Source: Datura wrightii (taxonomy: Eukaryota > Streptophyta > Magnoliopsida > Solanales > Solanaceae). From it: 64,000 nt of DNA. A model generated the notes under the pieces. That model was not told the origin of the DNA and did no database searches. It saw nothing but the letters and a program-made list of their open reading frames with translations. Location of the stretch: the NCBI GenBank assembly GCA_035772735.1, contig JASDFA010000027.1, positions 33,152,001-33,216,000 of the forward strand, given 5' to 3'. Shown piece by piece: positions 45,901-56,993 of this stretch. The number at the start of each line of letters is the position of its first letter. Position 1 is the stretch's first letter. The position numbers were made by a program, and so were the translations under genes.

Positions 45901-47799
45901 AACCATTGCTTGTCCTCAAGTAATTCAATGCTCATTCATTGAAAACATGCCACTCTACACAAATTTAAACATCACCAATCACCTGATCTATGAAAACCCA
46001 AAAATGCTCACCAATCTCACCAAAAAAGAGAAACAAATTCCCCAAAAGACCAAACCAATGAATATATTTCAAAAGGATACCACTTTTAACCAAAAGGTTT
46101 ATTAAAGGATTCATTTTGTAAAACCATGGCATTGCTTACCCATGAAATACACATAGCATGTCAAGTCATAATCAGTGCACATTCAAAACTTGCCTTAGAG
46201 TTTACACTTCTCATACCTTATCCACACATTAATTTTAAATGCACTTATGTCCTCAAAAAGGGATGAGGCCACTGACACAAATAAGAATCCCTAGTATTCT
46301 GTCATGTAACCATTAAATGCACACAAGAGATTGTTTGAAAGAGATAATCACGCTCACTCTCTTAAAAAAAGTCTTCATGCACACAACATGACCCATAGGC
46401 TTTCCCTTCATGTAATTCGCCAGTAACGTAGAGCGACTGCACTTAAAATTATTTAGTGCTTGCGGGTTATGATGTAGGATTGGGTTAAGGGTAGGATGAA
46501 AATATGGTTGTAGTGACTAGATCCTCCCTAATGCTTTTTGTGAACATACCTCCCATCAACTCCTTCCAATCACTTCACTTTATTTCTCTTCTTTCATTGT
46601 TTCCGACTTTCATTTCTCAATGAACCTCCTTATAACCCCTTTGGCTCTCACAATTAGCCTTATCTCCACAAGAGGAAGCACCGGTTCACACAAATTATTT
46701 TTCTATTTTCGATTTATCATTTTATGCATCTTGACATGATGTGGTGCTACCTCAAACTGAAATTCTTATGTTCCCCTTTGCACAACCCCAAACTTGGGCT
46801 TTTGCCTCATTTCTCATTTTTTTTTCTTATAACTCCCTTTTTCTTAGGCTTAAAGCCTCATTTTGTCATTATCTCATCACTAGCACTTAGGGAGGATGGG
46901 TGCCAAAAAGGGGTATTAAGAATGATATTAAGGCTTGTAATGTGGTTGCCAAAGAAGGGTCTAAAGCTCAACGTTCGCTGACAAGGATCAATGTTCAAGG
47001 AGGATATATGGGTGAAGTGGATAGACAAAGGAAAGCCTAAATTCATGTTCTAAGTGAACATCTAGAATTTCTCCTTGAGTCACGTTTGGGGCAAGTTCTA
47101 GACAAGAAGTCATGCATCAGACCCATCAAAAATTCCTCACCACACAAGGCATCACCCTTAAAAGGTCTACAAGAGTCAGTTTCACCAAAAGATTTCAATT
47201 TAGGACATCAAAGTAGGAAAACTCATAAGTCAAGAAAAGAATTTACAACATATGACAAAGAGTGCAACGCTCTAGCTTCAAACATATGTTCATTATCTTC
47301 ATTTTCATGCACCCATTCAAATATTCCATTTAAAAGAAATTTCTGGCGGTGCCTCTCAAAAACAACTTCATAAGAGACTCAAAAACAACATGGAATTTTC
47401 CTTAAGAATGTCTCCACTCAATCTATCATTGGGAAATGCCAACCCGGTTTGACAAAGAAAAGAAAGAGAAAAAAAAAAGCGCTCCTCGGGAAAGAATCGT
47501 GGTCTAAAGAAAACCCTCGGAGTTTTGATTACTATACTACTATTTACAAAGGCGAAAAAGAAAACAAGAACACTTGGGTCATACATGAAAAATTTCTCAA
47601 TTCAAAGTAAAGACCCCATTTAATTACTAACCATCAACAATCAAGAAAATTTGGGTCCTAAAGGAATAATCCATTCAAAGTAAGGACCCTATTAACAAAT
47701 TGCAACATCCCAACCCCCAAACATAAATTAGACATTTCCCCCAATGTATCAAAAAGAAAAGACAATAAGTTGAAAGAGGCTTCTTGATTGAGTTAGTGA
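45901..47799 (-). other. 3' untranslated part of element H with a second purine tract
   Basis: This part has no coding frame on the minus strand. AAGTTTGGGGTTGTG (46795-46781, minus strand) is a second PPT-like tract, about 900 bp from the LTR. The part 46300-46640 is recognisably similar to 56380-56660 in element B (AGAGAGTGAGC.T.ATT and ATGGGTCAT strings). A 50-bp segment at 47384-47439 recurs at 49640-49690. Confidence 0.6.
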
Positions 47800-49335
47800 T
47801 TTTGCCGCGACTTCCAAGTATTTGTGGTGGCATCAAACTGTCAAGGAGCCATCTCTTCAACCGTAGGTTGCAGTGGGTCAGGTGGGAGTTCCACTGGTTT
47901 CCTGGGACCTGGCACCACCCATTTGTCCAGCTGAGTACGAAGCTCATGGTAAGACGTCGTTGCCACTCCACCTGGTGCCCAGGAAGGATCTACATCATAC
48001 ACCGAGCGCATTGGAGGTGGTGAAGGTCGGCTATGATATATTTTCTCATCGGACACTATCTCTGAATCACTTCCATACCCCACCCACCAATCATTCGGTG
48101 GACTGCTGGGTGCTTCGAGCTGTGCGGGCATCACTGCAGGTTCACAAAGGGTTGGGTAGCTAGTAGATGGAGGTGCACTGAGTGCAGCCACCTCTTTTCT
48201 CAAAGTAACCGCTTCACTCTCAAGGACCTCAACGGTGGAGCATAGGCTTGTCAACTTATCTTTAGCAAGTTACAATGCTTTCTTGATGGCAAGTTGTATC
48301 ATGGATGGAATAGCCTTGGCTAACCGCACAGGCTGACTCTCATGTATTTTGGCCCTTTGTGCAATGTTAAGCAAATTAGAAGGTGTGGGAGTGTGGAATG
48401 TAGCTGTATGGAATGGGGCAGCTGATGTGTGAGAAGATGCTGAAGGTGGTGGAGGAGTCCTATCCCTGTACACTTTGCTCGCTTCATAACTGGAGCATCT
48501 TTGTCATTTCTGGTGGCCAATGTAATAACACTGTTGGCTTGCACAGTCCTATCCAATGGTCGAAACAAAGGGCAAACAGCTCACATACATAACATACTCA
48601 CTAGGTTAGGGAATGACAACGTTGTGGCCTGCTGCTTGGTCCTTTGTTTGAATTGATCGACAATAATCCCCCAACATTGATGTGTACATGATCCTTTATG
48701 CAAGCAATAAGAATGGGAACTTCAATTGGGACTTCCGATGTATTCTGAGAGGGTATTAACCTTGCACAAACCAAGTCTAACCACATGCGGGCTTCAAATT
48801 TCAAATCACGATGTTGAATGAGGCCTCTAGAGATGGCCTATTATGGTTGACCATTTGCAATCATATTGGCTACCCATTGGAATTGGTTTGCTTTTTATTC
48901 CACCTTCTTGCAGAATATTGGGTGTGATTGGATCGGCTCGATCCAATAAAATGAATTGATTGCCTCCGGAGTTACAGGAACCTCTTTCCCGCGCACCCAT
49001 ACCGATGTCAGGCACGGTAATGTTTTAGTGCATCCCTTGTGTTTTAGCAGCTTTTGCCTTGCTCTATATGATGCATAGAATTTCCACACCAGTTCTAGAA
49101 AATAAAGGTCAACTAGTATGGTGAATGGACCCCAATCACGCATCCTAGTCTGGTAGTAGATATCTGGGCATGCATTCTTGAAAGATTCCACATCAAATTG
49201 GGCTTCTGCATGGATGACAGACTTCCCCTTGAAAGCAATGTAATACTTCTCCATTCTTTCCAACCCAAACCAAACATGTGTGTTATTGGTGTGCATTGAT
49301 GCTTGGCCTGTGTGGGAGTGCGGGGAAATAGACAT
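47800..49335 (-). pseudogene. Envelope-like / putative plant transposon protein of element H
   Basis: The start is set at ATG 49335 (MSISPHSHTGQ). The frame 48895-49335 shows RMEKYYIAFKGKSVIHAEAQ, FKNACPDIYYQTRMRDWGPF and VWVRGKEVPVTPEAINSFYW, the conserved part of plant transposon proteins found after pol in Athila-like elements. It continues in other frames at 48601-48804 (EARMWLDLVCARLIPS, VPIEVPILIACIKDHVHINV) and 48320-48568 (FRPLDRTVQANSVITLATRN). It ends in a Pro/Ser-rich tail at 47841-48473. Stops near 48894 and 48600 and frame changes break it. The function is unknown; it has been compared to envelope proteins by position only. A possible splice acceptor (TTTGTAG) ends four bases before the ATG. 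Confidence 0.7.
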
Positions 49336-49339
49336 GACG

Positions 49340-50610
49340 CTACAAATTAAGGTTAGAATTGTGCAACTATTTGTAAATCCGAATCAAAGCAAAAAGAAAG
49401 AAATCAGGTGGGAAGGTTATAGTCTTCAGGTGGCATAGGCAAACCGTCCGCGAAAGGCAGTTGTAGATCAGTGAATTGCCACTAAATCGCTGATGGGCGC
49501 AGTAAGTTAGAATAAATATCAACTCTGCGGCACCCCACCGGCGAAACACAACCGGTGGTCCGCTAGTAGCTGACCTGAATATACTTAACCCACCAGCCAC
49601 CCCTATGTAGATGCATACCAATTTCAACCTTACCCAACAAAACAACAAATTTCCCTTAAGAAGGGTGTCAATCAATCTATCATTAGGCAATTTGAGGAGG
49701 TGGTCTACTCATATTACACATGGATACTTAGTGACCACAACAAAACAAAATTCACCCACATATAGCAAAGAAAGAGCGTAAGATAAACACCAAAAGAGCA
49801 AAGTACCAACAATAGAATTAGGAACCGTAAAGCATGAGTGACAAAAGTCTTACCACCATTGGACTTCTTGCATACTACTACTGAGTTAAGGTTAAAGTGG
49901 AGTGAAGAAGATGAAAGTGATATGGGGGTTTTTATGTTTGAAGGGAAAGGAATTTGATTGGGTGGTTAGGTGGTAGTTATTAATAGAGGTTAGGTGGGAA
50001 GGAGTGGTTTTTAGGAGAATGTAATCTTGTGGGGAAAAAGAGAAAAGAAAAATGAGGGAGTGTGAAAGTTTGGGCATTTTATGGAAAATTGGATATTCCA
50101 CCATAGGGCACATCAGTGATCTCCGAAATTGACCGGCAATTCGCCATATGTCTGACGCTAATATTACCAGTATGCATTCCTAGAAACAAGATCGGCGATT
50201 GACCGGCGTGTTGCGGAATTCATCCGGCGTTTTGGCGAGTGAGAAACTGATGCCGAACTACTGCTAGGTACATTGACAACGACAACTGACCGGTGATTCA
50301 CGCTTTGACATGGTGCTTTGCCGGTTGGGTTGCCGATTCACCTTGAATCCTTCAATGCGTTGGAAAGGGTTGGCGTCCCATCGGCGTTTCACAAAATTCT
50401 TTCTGCATTTTGCCGGTTGGGTCTCTAATTTTCCTTGAATCCTTCAGTGCACTAGAAAGGATCGGTGCCCAATCGGCGTTTCACAAAATTCCACCTGCGT
50501 TTCTCCAGTCTAGCGCCGGTCTGCGCTGTTCATGCTCTTCCTGAAGTGAACCAACCTATCCTAGAAAAAATCAAAAACAACAAAACATATAAAAAGAGTT
50601 AGAAAAATAA
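49340..50610 (-). other. Spacer between integrase and envelope-like ORF of element H
   Basis: It has no coding frame of note. From 50110 to 50520 it is full of GACCGGC, GCCGGTT and CGGCGTTT strings and contains a 91-bp tandem duplication (50317-50407 and 50408-50498). From 49900 to 50060 the minus strand is pyrimidine- and A-rich like a leader. It may hold signals for making a separate envelope-like mRNA. Confidence 0.5.
50317..50498. repeat. Tandem duplication, unit 91 bp
   Basis: TTTGCCGGTTGGGT starts each unit at 50317 and 50408. Both contain CCTTGAATCCTTCA and ATCGGCGTTTCACAAAATTC. The copies differ at several sites. Confidence 0.8.
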
Positions 50611-50616
50611 AATATG

Positions 50617-50664
50617 CTTGGGTTGCCTCTCAAGAAGAGCCTTATTTAACATCATGGCACGATG
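50617..50664 (-). other. Twin hairpins after the integrase of element H
   Basis: On the minus strand CATCGTGCCATGATG (50664-50650) can pair its arms, with one G-T pair. After TTAAATAAGGCTCTT comes CTTGAGAGGCAACCCAAG (50634-50617) with five of six pairs. The same pair of structures stands at 55319-55367 in element B. Confidence 0.7.
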
Positions 50665-50748
50665 GAAGTCCCTTAAGACCTACGGTTCATCTAGATACAC
50701 GATCTTTGTTCGACCAACTTCTTCCAACACCCCCAAATATCTTTTAAC

Positions 50749-51224
50749 TCATTGGCTATTTACTTTGAACATGCTCCCACTCTCTCCATGGAGCTCTATG
50801 GAACCATTCTCATACACCTGAGACACCTTAAAAGGGCCTGACCATTTGGATTTTAATTTCCTGGGGAACAGCCGGAGCCGTGAATTGAATAACAACACCC
50901 AATCTCCTGGAGCAAAACTACGCTGCAACATTTTTTGGTCATGATAATGTTTCATTCTATCTTTGTAAATAGTTTCATTCTCATATGCCCTCATTCTAAA
51001 TACATCCAACTCATGTAAATTATGGACTCGACCTTGGACAACTCTTCCCCATTCAAGGTTTAAACTTTTCAATAACCACAAAGCTTTGTGTTGTAACTCA
51101 ACCGGGAGGTGACATAATTTGCCAAACACCAACTGATAAGGAGACATTCCAATCAGCGTTTTAAATGCAGTTCGATATGCCTATAAGGAATCATCTAACT
51201 TCCACGCCCGATCGGTTCTGTTAA
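50749..51224 (-). pseudogene. Integrase C-terminal part of element H (Athila-like)
   Basis: From 51224 the minus strand reads DRAWKLDDSL, a stop, AYRTAFKTLIG and then an open frame from 51147. That frame contains MSPYQLVFGKLCHLPVELQH, LHELDVFRMRAYENETIYKD and LLFNSRLRLFPRKLKSKWSG, with the end at 50749. These are the end of the integrase core and its C-terminal domain in Athila-like elements. The family A insertion at 51225 removes everything upstream in this window. Confidence 0.85.
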
Positions 51225-52988
51225 TGTTACACCCCATAAGTTTTGAACGTTTAGTCGATCTATTCGTACGTTAGCAAGAGTTTTAGAGTACGACATATAC
51301 GAGAAAGGGCCCGGGGAAAGGTCGAACGGGCGCGGAATTGATGGAGCGAGGAAAAGGCCGGATAAGCTGCCCAAAGGGGTAACGTGTCATGGACCCTTCC
51401 CTGGCGCATTTGGCTTCATGACAAGCTCGACTTTTGGCGTGTTGGGGGCCGTGCCACGGATCCCCCGTCCACCGCCCAAATATTATATATAAGTTCATGT
51501 GTTCATTGTTTTCATTTCATATATACATATATCTTCGTCCAGAAAGAGAGGCACACCATTTTTATATATAATTTTTTCCAATTACGCTGCCAAACACCAT
51601 CCAAATTCAAATTAACTTCGGGTATAGGATTATAATCCTGCAGGGAGCATTACTATAGAATTAGTTTCTCAAAAATTCGCCCAGCAAATTGTAGCCCCGC
51701 TGAGCAAAGATTGTCGGAATTGCTCCAAACTGATTTTTATACGATTATAGGCTTTAGGTAAGTATTTCTCCCTTCCAAACTCTCGGGAAATTATATGTTT
51801 TTGGCTGTATTTCATTAAGCTAAAGTATAGTTAATATTAGTCTTAAAAGTTATCATTTTTGCCGAATTTAGTACTAAAACTAGTCTTATTCTCCCAGTAA
51901 TACGATTATAGTTGGAAAGAGCTATTGAATACGAATTGAAAATCGCCAGTTAATTAGAAATCGGCAATCTAGGTATGTTAAGGAAAATTCATTAAGCAAG
52001 TTAGTTTCATTAGTAATGTAACTCAATTCGTATCCCAATAACAGAGCCAGAAGTATATCTATTATGATTAGCAGTTGCTAATAGCTGAGACTAGTATTCT
52101 ATGCCTAGTTTGGGATTGACTTTGCCTTGTATAGCATTCCATGACCAACCCCAAGGTTACTAGCTGTGTCGATGCCCTCCAGGGGTGAGATGACGTTGCT
52201 CCAAGGAGCGGTATTCCATTCGGAGGGACAGGTCCTCATACAGTCCATTCCATGGCTGGACTATTATATGTCGTATCGGCACCACACCCCCGTCGAGCCT
52301 GGTGCCTGGGGTGCAAATATCAGGAGTCCACTGGACTTAGACACAACTACAGTTCAGGGGCTAAGCAGGCTCAGTTGCAGACCTAGGGGACTAGTAGGAT
52401 GACTATAGTTACTAGTTGACTCAATGTGACCTTGTAGGTGTATAAAGATTGAATTGTACTTTTCAGGGCTTATGGGGGCCCCATGTGAGTTATTCTGTGC
52501 TGGTTGTACCTTCCGGCTTATCGGGGCCAGGTAAGGTTCTTGTTTACATTAGTTACTGATAGATTAGACAGCAGGAAGTTCAGCTATTCAGGTAGTAACT
52601 CTATTCCTTTCTTTCAGTTACTTCTAGTGTTCTTTTAGTTCATTCAATTATTTATAATTACCGCCTTACATATTCGGTACATATTGTACTGACGCCCTTC
52701 TGGGGCAGTGCATTACTTGCCTACAGGTGCCGATAGATGTGAACCAAGATCTTCATAGCTTTCAGCTAGAGTTAGCAGGGCAATCAGCTCCATTCCTCCG
52801 GAACTAATAGCTAGAAGGTCTACTCCTTTTGTTTGTACAGTTTATGGTAGGTCCGGGCCCTGTCGTGACCATTATATCACTCCTAGATGCTTGCAGATTG
52901 TTTCAGATTCCCTGTGGTTAGCTTTGTTGGCTGTGTAGGGCCCGTGTATATTTTATTTTGTGTGTTGGCCGTGTGGGGCCTTGGTTAG

Positions 52989-54573
52989 TGATCGTGGGCA
53001 AAAATAGCATGCCCGAGTGATGCTTTATACCTTAATTTAGTCTTGTTTATCTAAGTTATTTTATACATTTTCATGTGATTCTATATAAATGTGAATATAT
53101 GTTCTAACCAACATGATTAGTCCTTGTTTTGTAGGTTTCAAGGATTTTGAGGAACTAATTCATAAGTTGGTGAAGTAGAGGAATGGATTCGGGAGCAAAT
53201 GGCGAAAGCTGGCAAAGAAGCATGCCTAGGCAAGGCTGGCCGCACCAGGCAGCGTGCCACGCTGTGCGTGTGCCGCGCCCAGCACCGTGCCACGCCTATG
53301 CCAGGCGCACGAGAGAAGGCAGCATGCAGGCAGGCGAGCTGCGCGCCAGCGCCGTGCCACGCCAGGCCAGCTGCGCGCCAGCAGCATGCCATCGCGCTGC
53401 ATGAGCAGCGTACCACGCCGGGCATCGCGGCAAGGGGTTGCCTAGAGTTGATTTTTGTTGATTTCCAGTGTGCATCCACGTTACCTCCGTGTCACAGAGG
53501 TAGTGCTCCGCGATACACTCCGTGACACGGAGCCATTCCACGACAGGCTAAATTGTGCACGTTTCTCATTTATTATAAATAGGACCCTTAGCTCCTAAAT
53601 CCAATTGGTCACGATTTTTTTTGGAAAACTACCTAGGAGTGAAGGGAGAAGTGGGAGAACTCATCTAGGGTTTGGCAAATTCCCTTCTCATCTACCAAAT
53701 TCATGTAAGTATGTTAGTTTACTAGTAGTTAGTTGTAGTTTTACGAATATGAATGGCAGGAACCCTTCCTCTAGGGTTGAAGCCATGAATGATGATTGTG
53801 ATTTTATGAAATTGTTTTGGAATTAAGTTATTAATTGTTGTTTTCGTCTTGCATTCTGGATTGGTTGTTTTTATGATTGATCACCATGAAAACATATACG
53901 TTAGCTTGGGCAATTGCTTGAGAAAGAACTACCTAGGTCAGGACATGAGAATGTAAGGAGCATGTTTGTATCTCACGATATAATTTCGTGTTAGGATAGA
54001 AATATACCTAACACCTTGCTTGGTTGATAAACGGGGGTTATCAAAGACCAACTTAGGATTATCACATCACCACTCGAAGAAGTTGTTGTGAGGGTAAGTT
54101 GAGTTAAATGGTTAGATGCACGAAAGTCCCTAATCGTTTTCCTGTAAACCACAACATAATTAATTGCCCGCGAACTAGAAATTAGCATCCTCGCTCACAA
54201 TGATGCAGTGAGGCTAGTTTGCCTTGTTTAGAGGCTCGAAAGACCATGAACATGCAATTCTAATTATGTGAAATAATAATCGATAGTTCCATGTTGAACC
54301 CATTGCGATTCGTAGTATCGCATGATTCTATGGTTTTAACTCTATGTTGCTCCTAGATTAAATTCAGGATATTTCATTGACCAAAACAAACTTAATTAAA
54401 TCTCCCTCGAAAACTTCTATTACCAACACTTGAGAAAGTTAAGATCACACTTGAAATGTATAGTTAGAGGAATGGGTCCAGTCCCTGTGGGTTCGACATT
54501 CCGGTTCTCAAAAAGAGCCACTATATTACTTGCACGACCCGTACACTTGCGGACGCGCGAATCGGGCACGTCA
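52989..54573 (+). repeat. 5' LTR of element B
   Basis: It contains a GC-rich block at 53195-53450 with many GTGCCACGC strings, then CTCCGTGACACGGAG (53518-53532), then a TATA box TTATAAATAGG at 53571-53581. The AGTCCCTGTGGGTTCGACATT string at 54480-54500 lies near the 3' end. Open frames on both strands of the GC-rich block overlap one another and are by-products of composition. Confidence 0.92.
53571..53581 (+). promoter_or_regulatory. TATA box of the 5' LTR of element B
   Basis: TTATAAATAGG lies about 40 bp after the CTCCGTGACACGGAG box and about 580 bp into the LTR. The same box is in the right LTR near 57577-57587 and in B' (ATATAAATAGC near 59404-59414). Confidence 0.7.
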
Positions 54574-54579
54574 AGTTTT

Positions 54580-54597
54580 TGGCGCCGTTGCCGGGGA
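54580..54597 (+). other. Primer-binding site of element B (Asp tRNA type)
   Basis: TGGCGCCGTTGCCGGGGA begins six bases after the LTR. From knowledge of Athila-like elements this matches the 3' end of Asp tRNA. Element E has the identical 18 bases at 62088. Confidence 0.85.
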
Positions 54598-54688
54598 CTC
54601 GGAAAAGTTTTGATAATTTATCTATTTTTGTGTGATTTTTAAATTTCCTTAAGTGTTGAGAAACTTTGTCTTAGTCTACTTATTGTAG

Positions 54689-55310
54689 GTGACAGGTTGT
54701 CCTGCCGAGCTGGCTAGAAATAGAGAGCTTGTGGAACCGTTGCTTGAACCTGAATGTCAAATCCATTTGCGAAGGAGAGTAGCTCTAGAGCAAAAGCTGA
54801 AGAGACTTCAAGAAAAGGTACAACAACAACCACCCGCGGGACAAGCACAATTGTCATCAAAAGCAATGGCAGCAAGACCAGTTAGCGAAGTGGCAATCCC
54901 ACTAGCGACGAATGTGACCTCTAGAATCCGTAAAACCGGAGCCTAGAGGGAACTTTGAGCTTAAACAGAACATGGTGCAGCTGTTACATTCTAGTGGTCA
55001 ATTCACTGGGATGGCACATGAGGACCCGCAGCAGCACTCACAGAGCTTTTTAGAGATTAGTGACACGTTTGTCTCCACCAGCGTGTCCACATATTATGTC
55101 CGATTGACCCTCTTCCCATTTTCACTATGGGGAGAGGCGAAAAAGTGGTTGAAGGCTGAGCCACCAAACTCCATAACTTCATGGAATGACGTCAAATTGA
55201 GAAGAAGTTGGAGAAAGAGAGGAACAAAGTGGAGGTTGTTTCCTCTATACAGCAAAAGAAAAGGAGACGGTTCTCGAAAGAGAACCCAGGTATGAGGATG
55301 TCTTGAAAAG
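54689..55310 (+). pseudogene. gag remnant of element B joined to pol-end sequence
   Basis: The frame 54689-54946 is a charged N-terminal part (RRRVALEQKLKRLQEKVQQQ). After a one-frame change near 54930, ESVKPEPRGNFELKQNMVQL and 54972-55295 follow with QSFLEISDTFV, YYVRLTLFPFSLWGEAKKWL and SITSWND, the Athila-like gag domain. Just after SWNDV the gag similarity ends and a basic KLEKERNKVEVVSSI-type stretch starts near 55195. It leads within 125 bp to the hairpins that normally follow integrase. The deletion of protease to integrase lies there. No catalytic domain is encoded. Confidence 0.75.
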
Positions 55311-55318
55311 GACAGTCC

Positions 55319-55367
55319 ACGTCGTGCCACGACGTAAAATAAGGCGCTTCTTGGGAGGCAACCCAAG
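55319..55367 (+). other. Twin hairpins after the former pol end in element B
   Basis: ACGTCGTGCCACGACGT (55319-55335) forms a 7-bp stem with a 3-nt loop. After AAAATAAGGCGCTT, CTTGGGAGGCAACCCAAG (55350-55367) forms a 6-bp stem with a 6-nt loop. Both structures and the linker (AAATAAGGC) are kept in element H (50617-50664). Confidence 0.75.
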
Positions 55368-56980
55368 GGTACCTCAGGTACAATTTGTAATTTTGATTTT
55401 TGTGTTGCTTTTGTTATTTTCATTTTGTTTGTGTTTTTGGTGGGAAGTTCAGCACAGATGGCCGGAAGTCTGAGTACCGAGACGGTGGAAGCTAAAGAGC
55501 ATGGAAGATAAGAAGTGTGGGGTCGAACACCCACCTCTGAAAACTTGAAAGGAAAGCATGCTTTTAGCTTGGCATAGAGGCTCAGGGAGTATTTCTCATC
55601 CTTTAATTGTTAATTTGATGCTATGAGGACATAGCATGATTTAAGTGGGGGTGAGAAAAATTTCAAAATTTTTGTGCTTAACAAGTTTTTGGTGAATGTG
55701 ATGCTTGTGTGAAATTTGGGAGAAAGTTGAAAATTTTTGAGAATCAAGCATGAATTCATCACCCGTTGGTTTTTCTTTTCGGTTCTTTTCCGACGGGGGG
55801 TCTTTGAACCGAAGAATAAAGATTTTCTTTTTCTTTCCTTTGTTTGTATATAGTGTTTTTAGTCATAGTTAGGGACTATTTCCGATGATGGATGGATGAC
55901 GACCGTCTTGAGGAAAAATTGGTCGATAGGTTTTGGGATTTTAAAACCTTAACTAATTGATGCTTAATGTTCTTGTTATGTGCTATACGTGATTGTAAGA
56001 GGCAAGTATGTTCAGTGTGAAGCATGCAGGTGTATAACTTTGTGTGAGACACTTAGGCTCTTGAATTTGACTCAATATGATTGAAGCTTAATTCTGAATT
56101 CTTGTGATTAGTTGAGTAAGAGTCTGATGAATGTGTCTCGAATTGAGCATGTGCTATGAGTGTAAGGTTTTTGAGTATTCTGTGCTATTGTGGATTGTTT
56201 AGAACTTGTCTGGTGTGTTTATAAAACGAAATGAAGGATGTGAAGTGTAGGAGATGATCTAGGCATTTCTTTGAATGAACCAAATTTTTATGCCTCATTT
56301 TACCTACCTTGAGAAATTATTCCTAGTTAGCCCCATTGAGCCTTGAGCCTATTCTTTGACAGCGGCAACATAAGCTTAATCCTTTTTCTTTCATTAGCCT
56401 TGAATTTGATCCAAAACTCCTAAGCGCTTAAGGGAAAAATATGAAAGAGTAAAGGAGTGAAAAGAAAGGAAAAGTAGCAAATTGTAGAAGTGGAGAAAAG
56501 GACAAAGGTGCACTTGTGTGAAAATGGTTGATTATTATTAAGGAGTTAGAAAACAAATTCATGAAACACTGAGGGCAAGTTATGGGTCATTACATGATGC
56601 ATGTGAATTCTTTGTGAGAGTGAGCATAATTCTATTCAGGTACCCACACATGTTGTGATTTAAAAATTGTTTTTGCGTGTGAAAAGGGGTAACTCTCTTT
56701 CCGTGAGGGCACATGTTGAATGAAGGATATAATTCATGTGGGATTTCTTAATCAGTTGATTTGCATGAGTTTGCTAAGATTGAGAGTCGCTTCTTGAGGT
56801 TAAGAAGTTATAACATAGTTGTACTTCATTTCGATGATCAAATCATGCATGCTCTATTTGTAGCTTGTTATCTTACGTAATCATTGTAGTCGTAGCTTGA
56901 ATATTCTTGCTAAATGAGTTATGGGTGAGTCTCTATATGCATGAGATGTAATAGGTTGTTCGAAGACGAACAAGACTTTA
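55368..56980 (+). other. 3' untranslated part of element B with internal purine tract
   Basis: No coding frame is seen. GAGGAC followed by ATGATTTAAGTGGGGGTGAG (55625-55655) is a PPT-like tract 1340 bp before the LTR. The region 56380-56700 resembles 46300-46640 of element H in reverse. A stretch at 55890-55915 (GATGGATGACGACCGTCTTG) also resembles 31830-31850 of copia G in reverse. Confidence 0.6.
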
Positions 56981-56993
56981 AGTGTGGGGTAGG
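56981..56993 (+). other. Polypurine tract of element B beside the LTR
   Basis: AGTGTGGGGTAGG directly precedes the LTR start TGATCGTGGG at 56994. Confidence 0.8.

Larger units (their letters stand above)
44323..51224 (-). mobile_element. Athila-like Ty3/gypsy element H, 3' part
   Basis: On the minus strand, from right to left: integrase C-terminal part (51224-50749), twin hairpins (50664-50617), a 1.3-kb spacer, an envelope-like or putative-plant-transposon-protein ORF (49335 down to about 47800), a long 3' leader with an internal purine tract, the LTR-adjacent PPT (45900-45887) and the LTR (45886-44323). The 5' half is cut off at 51224 by the family A element inserted there (TSD half GTTAA at 51220-51224). 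Order and post-pol ORF fit the Athila group. Confidence 0.8.

Noticed and set aside
53138..53541. Overlapping open frames on both strands rich in Ala, Cys, His and Arg in the B LTR (and again at 57143-57544)
   Set aside because: They lie in the GC-rich U3 block, overlap in several frames and have no known motif. GC-rich DNA lacks stops by chance.
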